64,000 nt of DNA from Aphelocoma coerulescens (GCF_041296385.1 NC_091023.1:11594924-11658923); one strand, 5' to 3'; positions 50,627-64,000 are shown, numbered from the stretch's first letter. Notes: a model not told the origin generated them from the sequence alone. A program made the numbers and translations.

Positions 50627-53148
50627 CTGTGGTCACAAAAAAGACTGGTCTCTCTCTGTATATTACTCCTCTGTGTCACCTTCTGCTGTCCCAGTAAGAT
50701 GATGTGCCTTTGTGTTCAAGTTCATAACGCTTGGAGTAAAGAAGTGAAATCCTGAAGCAGCCGGTAGATGAAGTTACTGCATCTTTTCAGAGGAAACCAG
50801 TTTGGGAGTGTATTTCTTCCTTAGCAGTGGAAGAACAAGAATGAAGACAGCAAAAGATAAGGAATTAAGAGTCTTAATTTTCGAAATGCTTTGCTTACAT
50901 AAATCACAACGAGGGAATTGTTACTACCTCTCTGGAAAGCTTTTTATTAGAGTCAGCGTGACAACAGTTTGCTATTATGCTTTCAGTTTCCATAGTATTA
51001 ATCCTTATAATCCCACTCAAAACAAAGAATTCTTCCAAATGAATGTCAGTGCATATCAGAATCAAACTGAGTGGCAGGCTTATGTGCATAGGTGTACATA
51101 GGATCAGGCCATACTAGCTTAATTTGATTACTTCGGTTTATTCTGGTTTTACTCTAAGCAAAGACTGCAACACAAGGTGAAAATAATTTCAAAACCACTT
51201 CTAATTGATTAACAGTCAAGGTGCAGAATCCCGTCTTCCCTCCATCTGATTTCTGCTGCATCAGATTCAAATCTTACCCAACTGTGGAGCAGCACATAGG
51301 TTTCCATGGAGACTAGAAATGCAATGATACAAATTACCAGAGATGTTAATTTTTTGTCTTCTTTTCTTCTCCAGAGAAATAAAAAGAAACATCAGCTTCA
51401 CGACAGTTGAAAGAGAGAAAAAAGCTATCAAAAATTGTTTTTAATAGTTCCTTATGTCTCCTGTGAGCCCTCAGAATGTGTGCCTCTGGGCTGGCTCCTC
51501 TCTGCTGCAAACAGGCAGTGAATGGACTAACCCAGATTCTGTACCAACTGAAAATTTGTCTTTAAATACGTGAGTACACTTTGCTTCTCAAGTTACTACC
51601 TTTCCAAACTGTTTTACGTTTTTTCTTATCGCTAGGTAAACACACAGAGAAGGCCCTGAGGTATTCCACAGTAATCCATTGCTGGAGTCAGAGCTGGCCA
51701 GTCCCAGACACCAGTGAACACCTGTTGATACGTGCAGCCTCTCCAGCCTGGCTGCTGCCTAAATTCCCTTTGTAGTCAAGTGCCACCTGACCCTTCCTTG
51801 CAGTGCAGGTAATCATGGGTAACTTAGGGCAGCTTGAGCACGTAGGTTCTTCCAAGAGCACACTGATCTGCCTCATAAGTGAGCTGCAGCTAAAATATGT
51901 TGCACCCCTGGTAGCAAATTGCTCATAAACAGATGCTCTTTAGCAACTAAGTTGTCACTAGCCCTAACTTGGCCATGGGAGGTGTTGGTGACACAGTCTG
52001 GAAGAACAAGAACTGTGCACATTTAACACTTGCTGCACAGGCAGATAAGCTGGCATCAGTTGACAAGTTGCCAGTGGAAACGGATACTGAAATGCTTTTC
52101 CTTTCCAAACTGAGAAACAGAGAATGGGGATGGTGTTTAGAGGTCCTTCTTAGAGGTCCTGCAGAGTGTTTGAGGCAGGATGGGCAGCAGGGGAACAACT
52201 CAGAGCCACGCAGTGGTGTAGACTGTAGACTGTTTTTTTGACCACAAAATGATAACCTTGTCACAATTATTAAATTATATTATTAATTAAATTAACGAGG
52301 ACAGCCTTAGTCATGATTATACCTCACCCTTCCTCTACAAAAGGTAGGTCTTAAAGATGACATCTCAACCCTTTCCTAATAACGTACTTGGAGCCAGATC
52401 CTCTGTTGCTGTAGGTTACAGGACTACTTACAGAGGATTCAGCCCACTCACAAGGCAGAGAGAGACTAGCTGCATAAAGGTGATAAACACAGTGAATAAT
52501 CATGCTAATGGGAAATAATGAGAAGAGGCAGAATGAGGAAAATCGCAAGCTGTTGCACATGCTCTGTATAAGATTAATGAAAGTGTATGAGGGATATTAC
52601 AGTGCATCTTAGATAATGGAATACAAAATTATGTAACTGAAGATTCAGAGTCAAGATTAAATGTAAAGCCTCACTTTCTCTCTTATACTTTTGACTGGTT
52701 TTGTGCACACCTGAATCCTTATACTGGATACAAAAAAAATTTCTTCTTTGTACAGGAAACAGGAACATCTTTTATATATTTTAAATTATTTGAAGAAAAA
52801 TAATTGATACTGAGCTGCAAAGTTTTGATACTCCTCTTTGCAATCTTGCTGACAGAACGGGCTTAGATAGAGTAGATGCAAGTTAATGTCATGCTTGTAA
52901 CAATCCCCACAAATCTTCAGAAAATGCATATATTTTCCGTTTGAACTGAATTCTTGCTTATTATTACTTTCATACTATTAACTTTTCACTAAGGTCACAA
53001 GTTCAGTGTGAATACACTCAAAAGCAGGGGCGGTAATCTCCAATTACTGCACAAGCTCTCAGTCTCTGCATAAAGCAAGGATTGGATGCCTGGATCCCCT
53101 CCCCAGGACTGACTGATCGCCTGTTGCATCCAGGAAAAAGGCACTTAC

Positions 53149-53179
53149 CTGCCTTCAGCCTTCTTCCCACACCACAGCA
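53149..53179 (-). other. Candidate SLC16A14 5'UTR mini-exon
   Basis: A 31-base segment on the minus strand between CCTGTTCTTCGCAG and a strong GTAAGT donor. It lies between the CpG island and the first coding exon, where an untranslated exon is plausible. The evidence is splice-site quality only. Confidence 0.25.
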
Positions 53180-54149
53180 CTGCGAAGAACAGGCTCATGA
53201 AAGGCAGAGGAGCCCAAGGGACTCTTTGCAATTGTGAAATCCTAGAGAAACTGGTATGAAAATGACAGCAGATGATTTGTGAAGCCAGCCAGTTTCCCCA
53301 GCAAGCAAGGCAGTGAAGACCCACTCACAGTAACAGTGCTTGAATGCAGCCCCTCAGAAGGAATTTAATCTAAAGGGAGGAGAATCTGGATTCTTGTTTG
53401 GTCACCTGGAAATGAACTAGGTTTTGGGTTTTTTTTCCCAGAAAAGCTTTTTAGACTATATGCACACAAAGTATGCAGAGCTCTTAGAAACATGGCCCAA
53501 GCATTAGTGCCTGCAAAGATGCTGAGCTTTTTTGAAAACTTGACTCATGAGCTATTTTAGGGACAAATTAAGGTGCCGTAACAACACCAAAGTTAGTAGC
53601 AAAACACCCAAGTTCCATGTACCATCAGTGGAGCTATGGCTCTCTAACTTGTAGTTCAACTAGATCACTGAAAAACATCTGCTCTTGATATAAAAAGTCC
53701 ATATGATGAATAATTTACATATATTTGGTCAACTTATTCCAGCATTTGACTGCCTCCATGTTAAAAATTATAGAATAAAATTGTACTTTAAAGGCAGTTT
53801 CAATGGATAACTCATAAATACATTATAACTAGTAATGAGTTTTACTTTGCAATATTCCCAGTAAACATGCCACGTATAATTATTTGGTTGCTGAAGACAT
53901 GCAGAGGAAGCATTGCTAAAAACATGGTTTATTTTGGTTGTCATGTGTTTTGGCAGTCTGACTTCGCCTGGCTGACACACCGAGCACTTAAGCTGTCAGC
54001 AACTTCATTGAGATGTGGACACCGGTCAGCTTTGCCAGTCAGAGCCCCAGTGCATAACAATGTGTGCCCGGCAAGGAACACAAAATCAGGGAAATTAAAT
54101 GCTTAAAAGGCTAAACTAATTACCAGGGTCACAAGTTTGCATAAAGTCG

Positions 54150-55150
54150 GAAGCAGTTCCGTTCCCAGACCGGGGTTGCTGCCCTGCTGCCCCTCCCTGA
54201 GGGATGTTTCCCAAGCCCTGATCGGGCGGCCTTCCCGGAGACCCCTCGGTGCTGTGTGTGCCCCGGTGTGACCCACGCGTGGTGCCTCGTCCCCGGGGAC
54301 GGCGGAATTGGCTCAGATAGCGGACAGCTTTCTCCTCTTGGTACCAAGGGAAATGGCACCTTGCATTAGGCGTGCACCTCTATTTTGTACAGGCTCACAG
54401 CCTGTTTCGGGAGCGGCCCGAAGGCAGGGGATGTACTTTTTTCTCCCAAGAGAGCAGCTGTGGGAGCTTCACACGCGTCACCCTCCCAGCACTCCGGCTC
54501 GGTTCACCTATGCGAAGCAGAGCTGGGGCGGGGACGGCCGCCACCGCCCGGGCCGCGGGGCTGCCACAGGGACAGCTCAGCAGCGCAGCCCGGGGCCGGG
54601 GCGCGGGCTCGGCCCGCGGGGGCTGCGGCGGAGCCGGGCGGCGGGGGCGGCGTTCGGGAGGCGGCGCGGCTGCGGCACCGCCCGCCCGCCGAGCACAAAG
54701 GATGACCGCGAGTTACCCCGCTGCGGCAGCCGCGCTCCCGGCCCGCCGCGCCTCCGAGGGGCCGCCGCCCCCGGCCCCGAGAGCCCCGCGCCGGCACAGC
54801 CCGGCACAGCCCGGCACAGCACAGCACAGCCCCGCACAGCCCAGCCCAGCGCGCCTCTGCCGCAGGCGGCGCGGCAGCTTGGCGTTCTCCGCCCGCCCCG
54901 GTGCCGGTGTGTTGCCGTGGCTCCTGGCTCCTCCCGAGGTACTCACCGCGCCGAGCTCCGCCAGCGCCGCCGTCCCTGCGCGCCTCGGCGCCGAGCTCCC
55001 GCTGTCAGCCCAACCCGCGGCGCTGCTCCGCGCCCCGGGACCCCGGGGGCTGCTGCGGGCTCCGGTGTCCACCTGCGCCCGGCTCCGCTTAGCGCCCAGC
55101 TCAGCCTCGCCCCTGCTCACCGCCCCGGGGCTTATTTTCCATAGGAGTGC
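54150..55150. promoter_or_regulatory. CpG island, probable SLC16A14 promoter
   Basis: GC-rich, CpG-dense block with abrupt edges, upstream of SLC16A14. The several long open frames on both strands here are proline-, alanine- and arginine-rich, mutually overlapping and unlike any known protein, as expected of an island. A CCGGCACAGC-type short repeat lies at about 54792-54842. No protein-coding gene to the right is available to share the island, so it most likely serves SLC16A14 leftward. Confidence 0.8.
54947..55135 (-). other. SLC16A14: Probable SLC16A14 non-coding first exon
   Basis: A minus-strand consensus donor (GCGCG followed by GTGAGT) ends an exon at 54947 in the CpG island. The nearest coding exon is 4.6 kb further left, so this would be an untranslated first exon. 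The start site cannot be read from sequence, and I placed the right edge where CpG density falls. Confidence 0.45.
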
Positions 55151-57184
55151 TGCATCAGTTTGGGGCCGCCTGCCCCCCAGGCATCTCGTCCTCTGCACCG
55201 CCTTGTCTCCATTCCCTGCAATTTCAAATCTCCACGCTCTTTCATTCCTGCAATACCGGCTAATTCTGGTTTGGCGGAGCAGATTTGCAGTCCTCTCACA
55301 TGCACACTCTTGTGGCTGAATGAAGTTTATTGCTGCACAGGTTATGGCTGGAAATTTACATCCCAGAGAATTGGAGGATATAATCCAATAAATGCAGCCG
55401 ATATCAAGATTTTAACGGCCATTGAATTATGTTTATTTCAGAGTGGCTGGTTGAATTTATGCATCCAAACCACGCTGACAATGCAGCTTGGGAAGTTTCA
55501 TTGCATGGTACCTTATTTGTGCAATAAATAAGTTTCAAAAATATTCCACCCTTGGGAGAAGAGATGCAAAAATACATTACTTTTTCAGAGCAGTATTCAC
55601 TCCTTGGCTGGCTCTTTCTAAGTAACCTGACTAACGAGGTTTACATTCTGCAATTCATTGCTCTATTTGCAGTGAATATACCCAGGCTAAGGTGACTGTA
55701 TGCCACCACACATAACTTTCATCCTCAGAGATTCTTGATGTCCTAGCAGTGCACTGAGTAGTATAGATGAAGGCTGTCCAAGAAGATATAAGAAGTATCT
55801 TGAGAGAAGACAAGATGAGGAGAAGCCAAGAGAAGTATTTTAATGGTGTTACACATACTGCCTATGTGCAAATCGTGGCACAGAGTCTGTTAAAGAATAA
55901 CTGGTTTGAAGGGGGTTAAAAATATGCATTTGGGGCTTTTAAATATTTTTTTCTACAATTTTACTTGACTCTTTCCTCCATCTGATGTTTACAAATGCAA
56001 ATCTGATCTATTTTTTTCATTAAAAAAATGTGCTGTTCCATTATGGATCTAGTCCATCAAATATATCAATATGAAACACTTCTGTCTGGGTTTGGTTCAA
56101 GTGTGTGGCAGATTATGGGCTATTGCTATGGCTTCAGTCTTAACATAAAACTTATGGTGCTTTGCATTGTAGTCTTCAAAAATAAATCCTTTTCCAGAAT
56201 AAATAACTAGATTAGTGTCAGAGACTTGTGATTGGGTTTATTTATGTCTCCTTCATAAACAAAACTAGATTTCCATTTCAAAAGACTGTAATAGTGCATT
56301 GCAAATGTGTGTCATTCTCAGTATACATGTTCCCAGGTTATTGCATCTTTTACAATAATACCTTGCCCAACAGTGTATGCGCACTGCTATCCCAGAATTT
56401 AATTTGTAACTTGGCATTAGCTTTTTTACTGAAGTCCGGTTTCTTAAAAGGTTTGATGCTAGGGGCTTGACACTTGAAATTTGCCGCTTATCAACTAGTG
56501 TTATTACTCAAATTTGAGACACATACTTGGATTTCTGAATTATCTAACATGCTAACATCCTTTATTGTCTGCCACAGAAACAGATTTGACTGGCTGTTAT
56601 CTCAGTACCTGAGATGCTGCCTATGTGCCTAAATCCTTGTGCCAACAGAGATTTGATCTGGTGGAGAATTCACTTAGCTGTGTCATACTGCTTCAGCAGT
56701 TTTGGTTCATATGCCATTGTGGTTCTGGGCTATAATCTTGGATTTATGTTGTCTCTTGAGAAAATGAGTATGTATGGATCGACTTGAATGGTAACCATGT
56801 GCAGGTCTAACAGAGTACAAATTATGTTCATTACTGAAAAAAGTCCATTTTGTAAGAATGGGGAGGACAATCCTATCATATCAGAAAAAGTCTGCAGTTT
56901 TTAGCTAAGAATAAGATGCCTGATCCAGTAAAATAAGATGTAAACAAAGTCTGACAGACTCTGGTGCCTTAGAAATCTTAACTGTGTAAAATGCTTGGAT
57001 GGCAAGCAGAGTAACCCCAACTGAAAAGGAAGGATGTTTTACTAGTCCCTTAAACATAATGGTAATTAGATGTCATAATATAACTTCAAGGGAAAGAGGA
57101 ATGGAGGGAGAGAGGGAAGAAAGCAGAAGTAGAAAGAATTGATAATTCAATTTCCTTTACTGTCTGGGGGGCACTGTGGTAGCA

Positions 57185-58235
57185 TAGTCCTAGAAGTGGT
57201 GGTTGGAAGGGATCTCTAGGGTCCACCCTGTCCAGCCTTCCACTGGAAGCAGGCCCTTGAAAGCCTTCAAAGATGGAGACTGGCCAGCCTTTCTGGGCAG
57301 TATGTTCCTGTGTGGCACCAGCCATGCAAAACCGCATGCATCCACAAGGATCCACATGCATCACAACTTCAAGGACTTGGGTTGTGACTTTTCCTTCTGG
57401 TTTTGCCATTCACTACCACTGAGAAGAATCCAGCCCAATGATCTTTGCCACTCCCCTTTTTAGATTTAGATCTAGTTTTAGATTGTTGACAGATATCACC
57501 TTATTTTCTTCTCTGCCAGGCAAACCAAGCCCAACTTCTTCAACATCTCTACACAAGTGGTATGCTGTAGGCCATTTACCATCTCATTGGCCCTCTGCAT
57601 GCCCCTCTCCTGTTTTTCAACATCCTTCTTGAACTGGGGAACCCCAAACAGGACACATTATCTCAGGTGTGGACTCACTATCACTAAATACAGAGGAATA
57701 ATAATTTCTGTTCATCTGCTGTCCATGCTCCCTTCCTAATGTAGCTCAGACTGTGGTTCACTTCATTCACAATGAAAACACCCTGTTGGCTCATGTTCAA
57801 CTTAGTGTCCGCTGTGACAAGCACATGCTCTTCAGCTGCTGCTGCTGCTCTGATAGCCTGCACTGGTTCCTGGCACTATTCAACCCCATGTGTTCCTTTG
57901 CACTCCTCAGTACACTTCGTAAGGTTTCTGTTGACCCAGTTTTTAAGTTTCTCAGAGGCCTCTCAACTGAACCTCCACTGTTTGGTTTGCAAATCACCCC
58001 TTCTAAGTTAGTATTGTCTGAAAATCTGCTGCAGGTATCATTATCCAAGTTACAATCAAGGTAATGAACAATTATGGTACCAGTATTGACTCCTGAGTGT
58101 TCTGTTTGTACTGGCCACCAACTAAACATCAACCCATTGATTCTTACACTTCAAGCCCAGGATTCCACCCAGTTTTAACCCAGCAATTCATTCATTCAGA
58201 CCATACTCTTCAGCTTCAACCACTTGCTTAATCCC
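57185..58235 (-). mobile_element. Old CR1-like LINE, about 1 kb, antisense
   Basis: Read on the plus strand it is the reverse complement of CR1. It shows GGTTGGAAGGGATCTCTAGG, then CAGGTGTGGACTCACTATCA, then CCTGTTGGCTCATGTTCAAC, then a segment like the end of the reverse-transcriptase region (CTGGCCACCAACTAAACATC, CACCCAGTTTTAACCCAGC). It is far more diverged than the copy at 28.2 kb, with several indels. The open frames in it are remnants or chance. The right edge is approximate. Confidence 0.75.
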
Positions 58236-59260
58236 CATTGTTCAAAATGGAAGCTGTGCTGTAGAGCTTATAGACCATTCAGCCCTCTGGAAATGTGTAG
58301 TGATGAAAATACAAAGTGCTATTTCTCTTCCCAGCACTTTTCCTCTACTATTGCTGTAGTGCTGATCACTCTCCTCCCTAAAGCTCTCATTAAACTGCCA
58401 CCCTGCTTCCAATGAAGTGGTAGTGCTGCAGTGGTTGATGAGGAAGGAAAGGTTTGAAATAGGAGCTTGGTTTCTGCAGCACCAAGATACAGAACAGAAA
58501 AAGAGTCCTTCTCCCAATTTTGCTGAATCGCTGAACTTTTACCCAGTACAAAGTATCACCAAATGACCTGGCCAATTCTTCATTACACAGTTACTGTTAA
58601 AAGGAAAGATAATTTATGGTATTTATACATTTTGCCTCCTCTTTCTTCTATGAGTCTCTTTGGGTGACTGAAGAATTCTGTATATTTGCAAGGGCATGCT
58701 ACATTGGTGCTGGGTAAAAAGGCAAAAAGGAAAACAAACCCAGCTTAATATTTTCATTTGGCATAGGGACTGCACAGCTTTCTTATGACACCCTAAAAGT
58801 TTGTGCCCTGTCTTCATTTTGGTAACTCCAGACTGCCAAACAGAAATAATGCATATTTTCTTGTTTTCCCGCTGTCTGTCTGCAGAGAATCCTTGGTATC
58901 TTTGGTGGATTCACCACAAAACAACATTCTCAAACAATATTCTGAGCAAATATGAATGTTTTCGTTAATCCCCCTGCCTACTCCTATGATAGCTGCAGAG
59001 TCTTATTCAAATGGGAAAGAATGAACTAATTTGCTATCTTCAAGTTCACCCAAGACTGAGGATAGACCATAGGAATGGAATTCAAAAGTAGAGGAAAGAG
59101 CAATATTTTTATTATTGCTGGCATGGAGATTTCCATTTGGAGAATAACTACTTGTCTTTTCTGTCTTCTCTCTTCTCTCTCCAAGAGCTGATGCATTACA
59201 GCAGCTACAGGTACAGGAGATCCTGTCCAATTTCCTTAGATCCTTCAGGAGGACAGTGCA

Positions 59261-59540
59261 GAATCATAGAATGGTTTGTGTTGGAAGGGACATTAAAGAT
59301 CATGTAGTTTCAGACCCCCTGCTGTGGTTAGGAACACCACCCACTAGACCAAATTGCTCAAAGCCCTATTCAGCCTGGTCTTGATCATTTCCAGTGATGG
59401 TGCAGCCGCAGCTTCTCTGGGCAACCTCTGCCAGTGCCTCACCATCCTCACAGGGAAAAATGTTTATGTTGTATTTAATCTAAGGCTATCCTCTTTCAAT
59501 TAAATTGTGTAAAAACTCTTCTGTATATCCTGTGAGAGAT
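59261..59540 (-). mobile_element. CR1 LINE, 3' fragment, antisense
   Basis: Begins GAATCATAGAATGGTTTGTG TTGGAAGGGACATTAAAGAT and continues through the typical CR1 reverse-complement segments: CAGCCTGGTCTTGATCATTTC, GGCAACCTCTGCCAGTGCCT, CACCATCCTC, and a diverged stretch like CTACCCTCTTTCAGTTT. It is 5'-truncated. Confidence 0.88.
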
Positions 59541-62500
59541 GTGAAAGTTTTCTGGAGTGTATTAAAAGGACCAAAGGATGTTTCTCAGCAGATGGGGATG
59601 CTGCAGAGGTTGACAGTCCTGCCTCAGAGTGGAGGGGCTATTTTGTCAGTGACTTGTCAAGATTCATATTAGAAGTTCCCCCAGCAACACTGAGTATTGC
59701 GTCACTTGAGAGGTTGGAGCCAGGTTCATCCTGCCACAAAAAATGCAGCAAGAATGAAGGGAGAAAGTGAGTAGGAACAGGACACTGAGCTGGAGAAGAA
59801 GCGTAAAGAGCTGGCAGGGTACATTGAATGGGTAGGAGTATATACAGTGACTGCCACTTCTGAACTGAACTGCTGCCACCCACACACTTTTAAGTTCTCC
59901 AGTGGCAGCAGCAACAGCAAACCTACATTTCCATTTTGTAGATAGACGTCCACAGGAAAATGTGCGTTCTGCAACTCGTCATAGTTATTTCCCTGATTGA
60001 GAAAGTCACAGCACAGGAGGAATGACGCTCACAAAACAAAAGAAGAGGTGGTAAAACAGTCCCTTTTCGCAGTGTTATTTAATTTCAGTTTTGTACGTTA
60101 GCAATCAAAGTTGTATATCGAGAGGGTAAAATAAATTATCTTATCAAGAAAAATCCAATTAGTCCTAAATGCGATTGTAACACTAATATGTTTTGCACAT
60201 GGTGATATCTCACTTTTCTGGTTTTAGAATGTGTGAGCATAAGGGTGTGGCTGCAGCTGGCTGAAAATCTGAAGTACCATTCGAGGAGAGAGAACTTGGG
60301 GCCTCCGACATGACTCACACTGCCACTGCAGTCAGTTCCTCCCGGTCAGACTTGTGCATGTAAGAGATCTCAAGAGCATTCAATCCATGACTTGGTTGTG
60401 GGTTGCACTTGTTGCAAATATACCAAATTAACTGCAAATTCCAGCAAGGTCAAATTAGCATTGAACTAGCTAATATAAATTAAATTATTTATGTCAGCAT
60501 GAGGCCAACAAAACCCAGAGATCCTACAACCGAGATCCCTGTGACAGCTCAGCCAGAACTATTTGTACAAAAGTTGCCATTATGTGTTTGAGATAGAGTC
60601 ATTCCTTCTTTCTCAATAACTGTTCCAATCTCGCTTGTTTTGTTGGTTTTTTTTCAATCTCTGTCTGCATAGCACTCATACTATCAATAACTACAGTTTT
60701 CCCTAAACAGAGATATGGAAAAGGAATGTATTATTGAACTGCCTCCAGTTCCTCAGAAAATTTAAATAAATATAAACAGGAGTGCAGAGTAGAAATATAT
60801 TTTACAGGATTTTTTATTTGTGAGCATCTTGTAAACTTCAAAATTAAATTCAAATGTTGTATTAATGCCTGGGTTGTGTTTCCTTGTTAAGTTTTTGTTA
60901 TTGAACCATAAATAGAGGGCTTCCTTTGAAATCTATGTAAGCACAAACTGAACAGTTTTTGCCTTGTGCTTAGTTTGTCCACATCTCAGTATATAAAGAA
61001 ACATTTGCAACTTTTAAAGGTCACTTACACTTCCAGGGGTAGATTATTGCTTTGACAATTGACATATTAAGCCCTCCCAGCCTTTCTTCTTTACTCTTTC
61101 TGCTGTGGGTTTTAAATGAAAACGACATTTCAGCCTTCGATTCTGTGCCATCCATGGTTATCCTTCAGGTAGTGGGCATCCAGTGCCCACTTTCCAGACG
61201 ACATTTACACACACAAGAAGCTTGGTCCTGCTCAGTACTCTGAAGCTAATCCAAGTGTCTCCTGTTTCTGTGGGCTGGGGCAGTTCCCAAACGTTCTGTG
61301 GGCACACAGACACCAGCACTTGTTTTCTTACCCTACCACAAACTGCAAACCAGCAGGACCATGAGTCCAGAGGACTAAAAGTGACAGATACTTGTGTGGA
61401 TATCATGGACGGGATCATCAGGGTGTTTAGGTGAAATGAAAATATAGACACTCTGAACAGTTACTGTCAAATTGTCGTTGGGGAGGTGAGACTTCTCTGA
61501 GCTTCTGAGACAAAGGGTTACCTGTTGGGTGGAAGAAATCATGCTCTGATTTCTAAGGAAGCAGTGAAAATGATACAGTACCTGTAGGAATGTTCCACAT
61601 CCAATACAGAATGGAAAGTACAGTATAGGTCATTTTGTTTTTAACTGATTTTCAATATTACAATTTCTGTTACTTTTGCTATTTATTTCTGATCTTTTAA
61701 TAAAGATGTAAACATCCATGTCTAAAGAAATCAACATGGGGTAGTATTGGTTCCAGAAATTAACCTAGCAGCAATGAAATTTTAGATTTCAGGGATTTAG
61801 TATTTTAGGAGTTACTTCATATTTCATAATATAATGGACTACATTGCTCGGGGCTTTTTCCCCCTAAACGTGACATCATTGCTTTAAATGGGACAGTATA
61901 AAACTGTTTGCAGAATCTGCCCAGCAACAAGAGCTGCACTCTCTCCCTCTAGTGGAGGATAATAAAATAGTTTTCTTTCCGTTTTTCTATATGTAAACCC
62001 TCAAATAATGCTGTCAGAGCTTGAAAGCTTTTCTGAACAAGAATATATCATAATTTCTATTTAATGTACAACATAAATATTATATTAATAGCATTGTAAT
62101 GTGATATGTTTTCATATTAATATTTTTCTGCAAGTGCACTGTTTTTAAAGTGATTCTATGGATTGTAAAATACTTATGTGTGTAAACATTTACATATATC
62201 TAGACACTTTTTAGAACAACAATAAAGCAGTAAAGATTAAAAATAACTCTTAATCTCAGAAGTAAAATACAGCGTGCTTATGTTGAGCAGGAGCAGCTTG
62301 CTTGTTGGTATTTGCCAGATGGATCCTCAGTTTAAAAAACATGTACCTAAATCACAACCTTTTTATTTTAATCCAAATGTTTCCAGCTCCTGTGGTGTTC
62401 ACCTTAAAAGAAGAGAGTGCCACAATACTTGGCTGTGATGTGTATCCTCTTTTTTATAATTAGATGCTACAATCTACTGCTTTGTTTCAGTCTCCTAATA

Positions 62501-64000
62501 AACAAATTTTTAAAGAACGGCATAAACATCTTCCAGGCATTTAGTATTCATTGCAAATACAAACTTCTTATGCGAGTAAAGATTTAGAGGACTAAATCCA
62601 TAATTAGAATGGCAGAAAATACTTCTTATGTATTACTGATTAAATAAGATGTGCCTCTAATTATTCCACTTCTAGATTCCAAAATGTACCAAGACCATTG
62701 TTTCTTGGCTAGATTCCTGTTGCTGTTTTCAGGGGAAAGTTTGATTTCTAACTCTGCTGCTGAGCTTCTTTATAGTGTCTTTTCTATTTTGTGTTTTTGT
62801 TATCTCACTTTCTCTATTAGTACTTTTTTTCCCCTTTATTGTTGACATATAAAACTTCATACAGGTAGGTGGGGAAGCTGTCAGCTCAAGGGAATCTGAA
62901 AGACGATGCACATGTAGGTTGCTTCAGAGTATTCATCTTTCAGGGAGAGGCGATTTCCCACCTGCAAGTCACTGCCTTGCACTGAGTGTGTCACTGGGAG
63001 CATTCTGATTCCATTTCATTTGAATTTGTGTATTTGTTTTTCAAACCAAATCACTAAGGGATAACAAAGCTACTTGAGGAGAAGTGTTGGGTGACAGTTT
63101 TGGGTTGCCACTGTCTCACTCAAATACCAGCAGAAAGTGGATCTCATAGAAAAGAGGGAGAGGTTTTATTTTCTTGTATGGGGGAGTGATTCCAAGACCT
63201 GTGGTGTAATGAGTCACTCGAGTTGTAATTGCTTTCAGTAGCACAGAAACTTAGAGAGGGGGGTGGAACAGTGTGCTGAGAGATGACACAGGAGAGGTGG
63301 CAGAAATGTCAGTATGGACTCCTATCCGTAGCCGTAATTCTCCTCCAGCATGAGAGGAGCCAGAGGGACGTACAAGACCTCTTGTGCTTTTATGGCTGCT
63401 GCAGCAGCTCTGCACTTCTGTCCAGACAGAGATAGGCTAGCAAAAATGCATCCCAGACTCTGGAATGTGACAAACTATTTAAACAGCTCAGTTAGTTTGT
63501 GTTGTTTTAGGGAGGGTGACAGAGAACAAAAAGCAGAGGAGCAAAGTGTGAAAGGGACATTTGTCCAGTCACTCTTTTTATTATCAAATGGGGAGAGAGA
63601 AATAAAAGATTGCCAGACAGGATAACATTGTAATGTCCTCCCACACACCAGCCTGTAGATGTTGGTTGTTTTCCCAAACGCTTTTTGCTTTTCTTTCAGT
63701 GTAATAAGAATGTAATAAACATTGTTATTTGAGGGAGAGCAAGGGTGTGGGCTCCCAGGCATTCATTCAAGCCCGCTGTTCACTTTGCCCTGGTTTCAAA
63801 ATGGACTCGAGCTCCAGTGGCTGGTGCTGCCAGAGGCCCAGGCAGATTTTGGAGGTGCTGGTCCTGCTGTTGCAGCAGCTGCAATGGAAAAAGCAAACTA
63901 GTAAATGTTCTCTAATTTAAATCAATTGGTCATCTGTGGAGTTGCATTAATAGGGAATGCAAATATGATTTTAATACAACTTTATTACATGTTAAGGAAG

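Larger units (their letters stand above)
50315..54149. other. SLC16A14 5' intronic region
   Basis: About 3.8 kb between the first coding exon and the promoter island. It holds the two candidate mini-exons and otherwise unique sequence. Open frames are under 110 codons and unrecognised. Confidence 0.6.
55200..64000. other. Intergenic region right of SLC16A14
   Basis: Apart from the two antisense CR1 fragments I find no gene here. Open frames are short (at most 123 codons, immediately beside the CpG island) and unlike known proteins. No structural RNA was recognised. The stretch at 60.4-62.4 kb is strongly AT-rich. Confidence 0.55.

Noticed and set aside
54308..55319. Overlapping frames of 278 and 315 codons (plus) and 161 codons (minus)
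   Set aside because: CpG-island composition keeps many frames open. The translations are proline-, alanine- and arginine-rich, overlap each other and match no family I know.
1..64000. CRISPR arrays, operons, ribosome binding sites, tRNA or rRNA genes
   Set aside because: The window is animal nuclear DNA. No array of spaced repeats, cloverleaf or rRNA segment was found, and prokaryotic feature types do not apply.

Overview
This is an animal nuclear genome window, almost certainly from a bird. It has no dense gene array. Genes are split by GT-AG introns, CpG islands mark the promoters, CR1 LINE 3' ends are scattered through it, and there is one avian ERVL-type solo LTR. The gene order I can read is TRIP12 (5' end, minus strand) - FBXO36 (plus strand) - SLC16A14 (minus strand). 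To my knowledge this is the order on human 2q36. All identifications rest on recognising protein families by eye; no database was searched.

Left part (1-14.5 kb): about 12 kb of AT-rich, apparently non-coding sequence, best explained as the first intron of TRIP12 read in antisense. It runs into a strong CpG island (about 12.4-14.5 kb). The island looks like a bidirectional promoter, with an RFX X-box-like palindrome, a YY1 site and an ETS site at 14285-14358. Donor-like sites point leftward for TRIP12 and rightward for the FBXO36 side.

Middle (14.5-40 kb): the FBXO36 locus. Three exons can be recognised and all are damaged. Exon 2 (from 30294) carries a premature stop at the first tryptophan of the conserved WWKISLR block. 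Exon 3 (34968-35138, F-box) has a frameshift equal to a 2-base loss at about 35006. Exon 4 (39813-39998) has a second frameshift and a lost tryptophan. FBXO36 therefore appears to be a unitary pseudogene in this genome. Its last intron contains a 27-bp minisatellite of about 35 copies (37.65-38.6 kb), which creates long false ORFs in three frames. A CTCF-like motif lies about 40 bp to its left.

Right part (40-64 kb): a complete SLC16A14 coding region on the minus strand. Four coding exons (50299 down to 42771) encode 515 residues with intact splice sites and the monocarboxylate-transporter signatures. Its likely promoter is the CpG island at 54.15-55.15 kb, and small 5'UTR exons are possible. 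A solo LTR (48058-48623) lies in the intron between coding exons 2 and 3. From 55.2 kb to the end I see no gene, only CR1 fragments and unique AT-rich sequence.

The most noteworthy result is the loss of FBXO36 between two apparently normal neighbours, while the shared promoter and several splice-competent mini-exons downstream of it remain visible.
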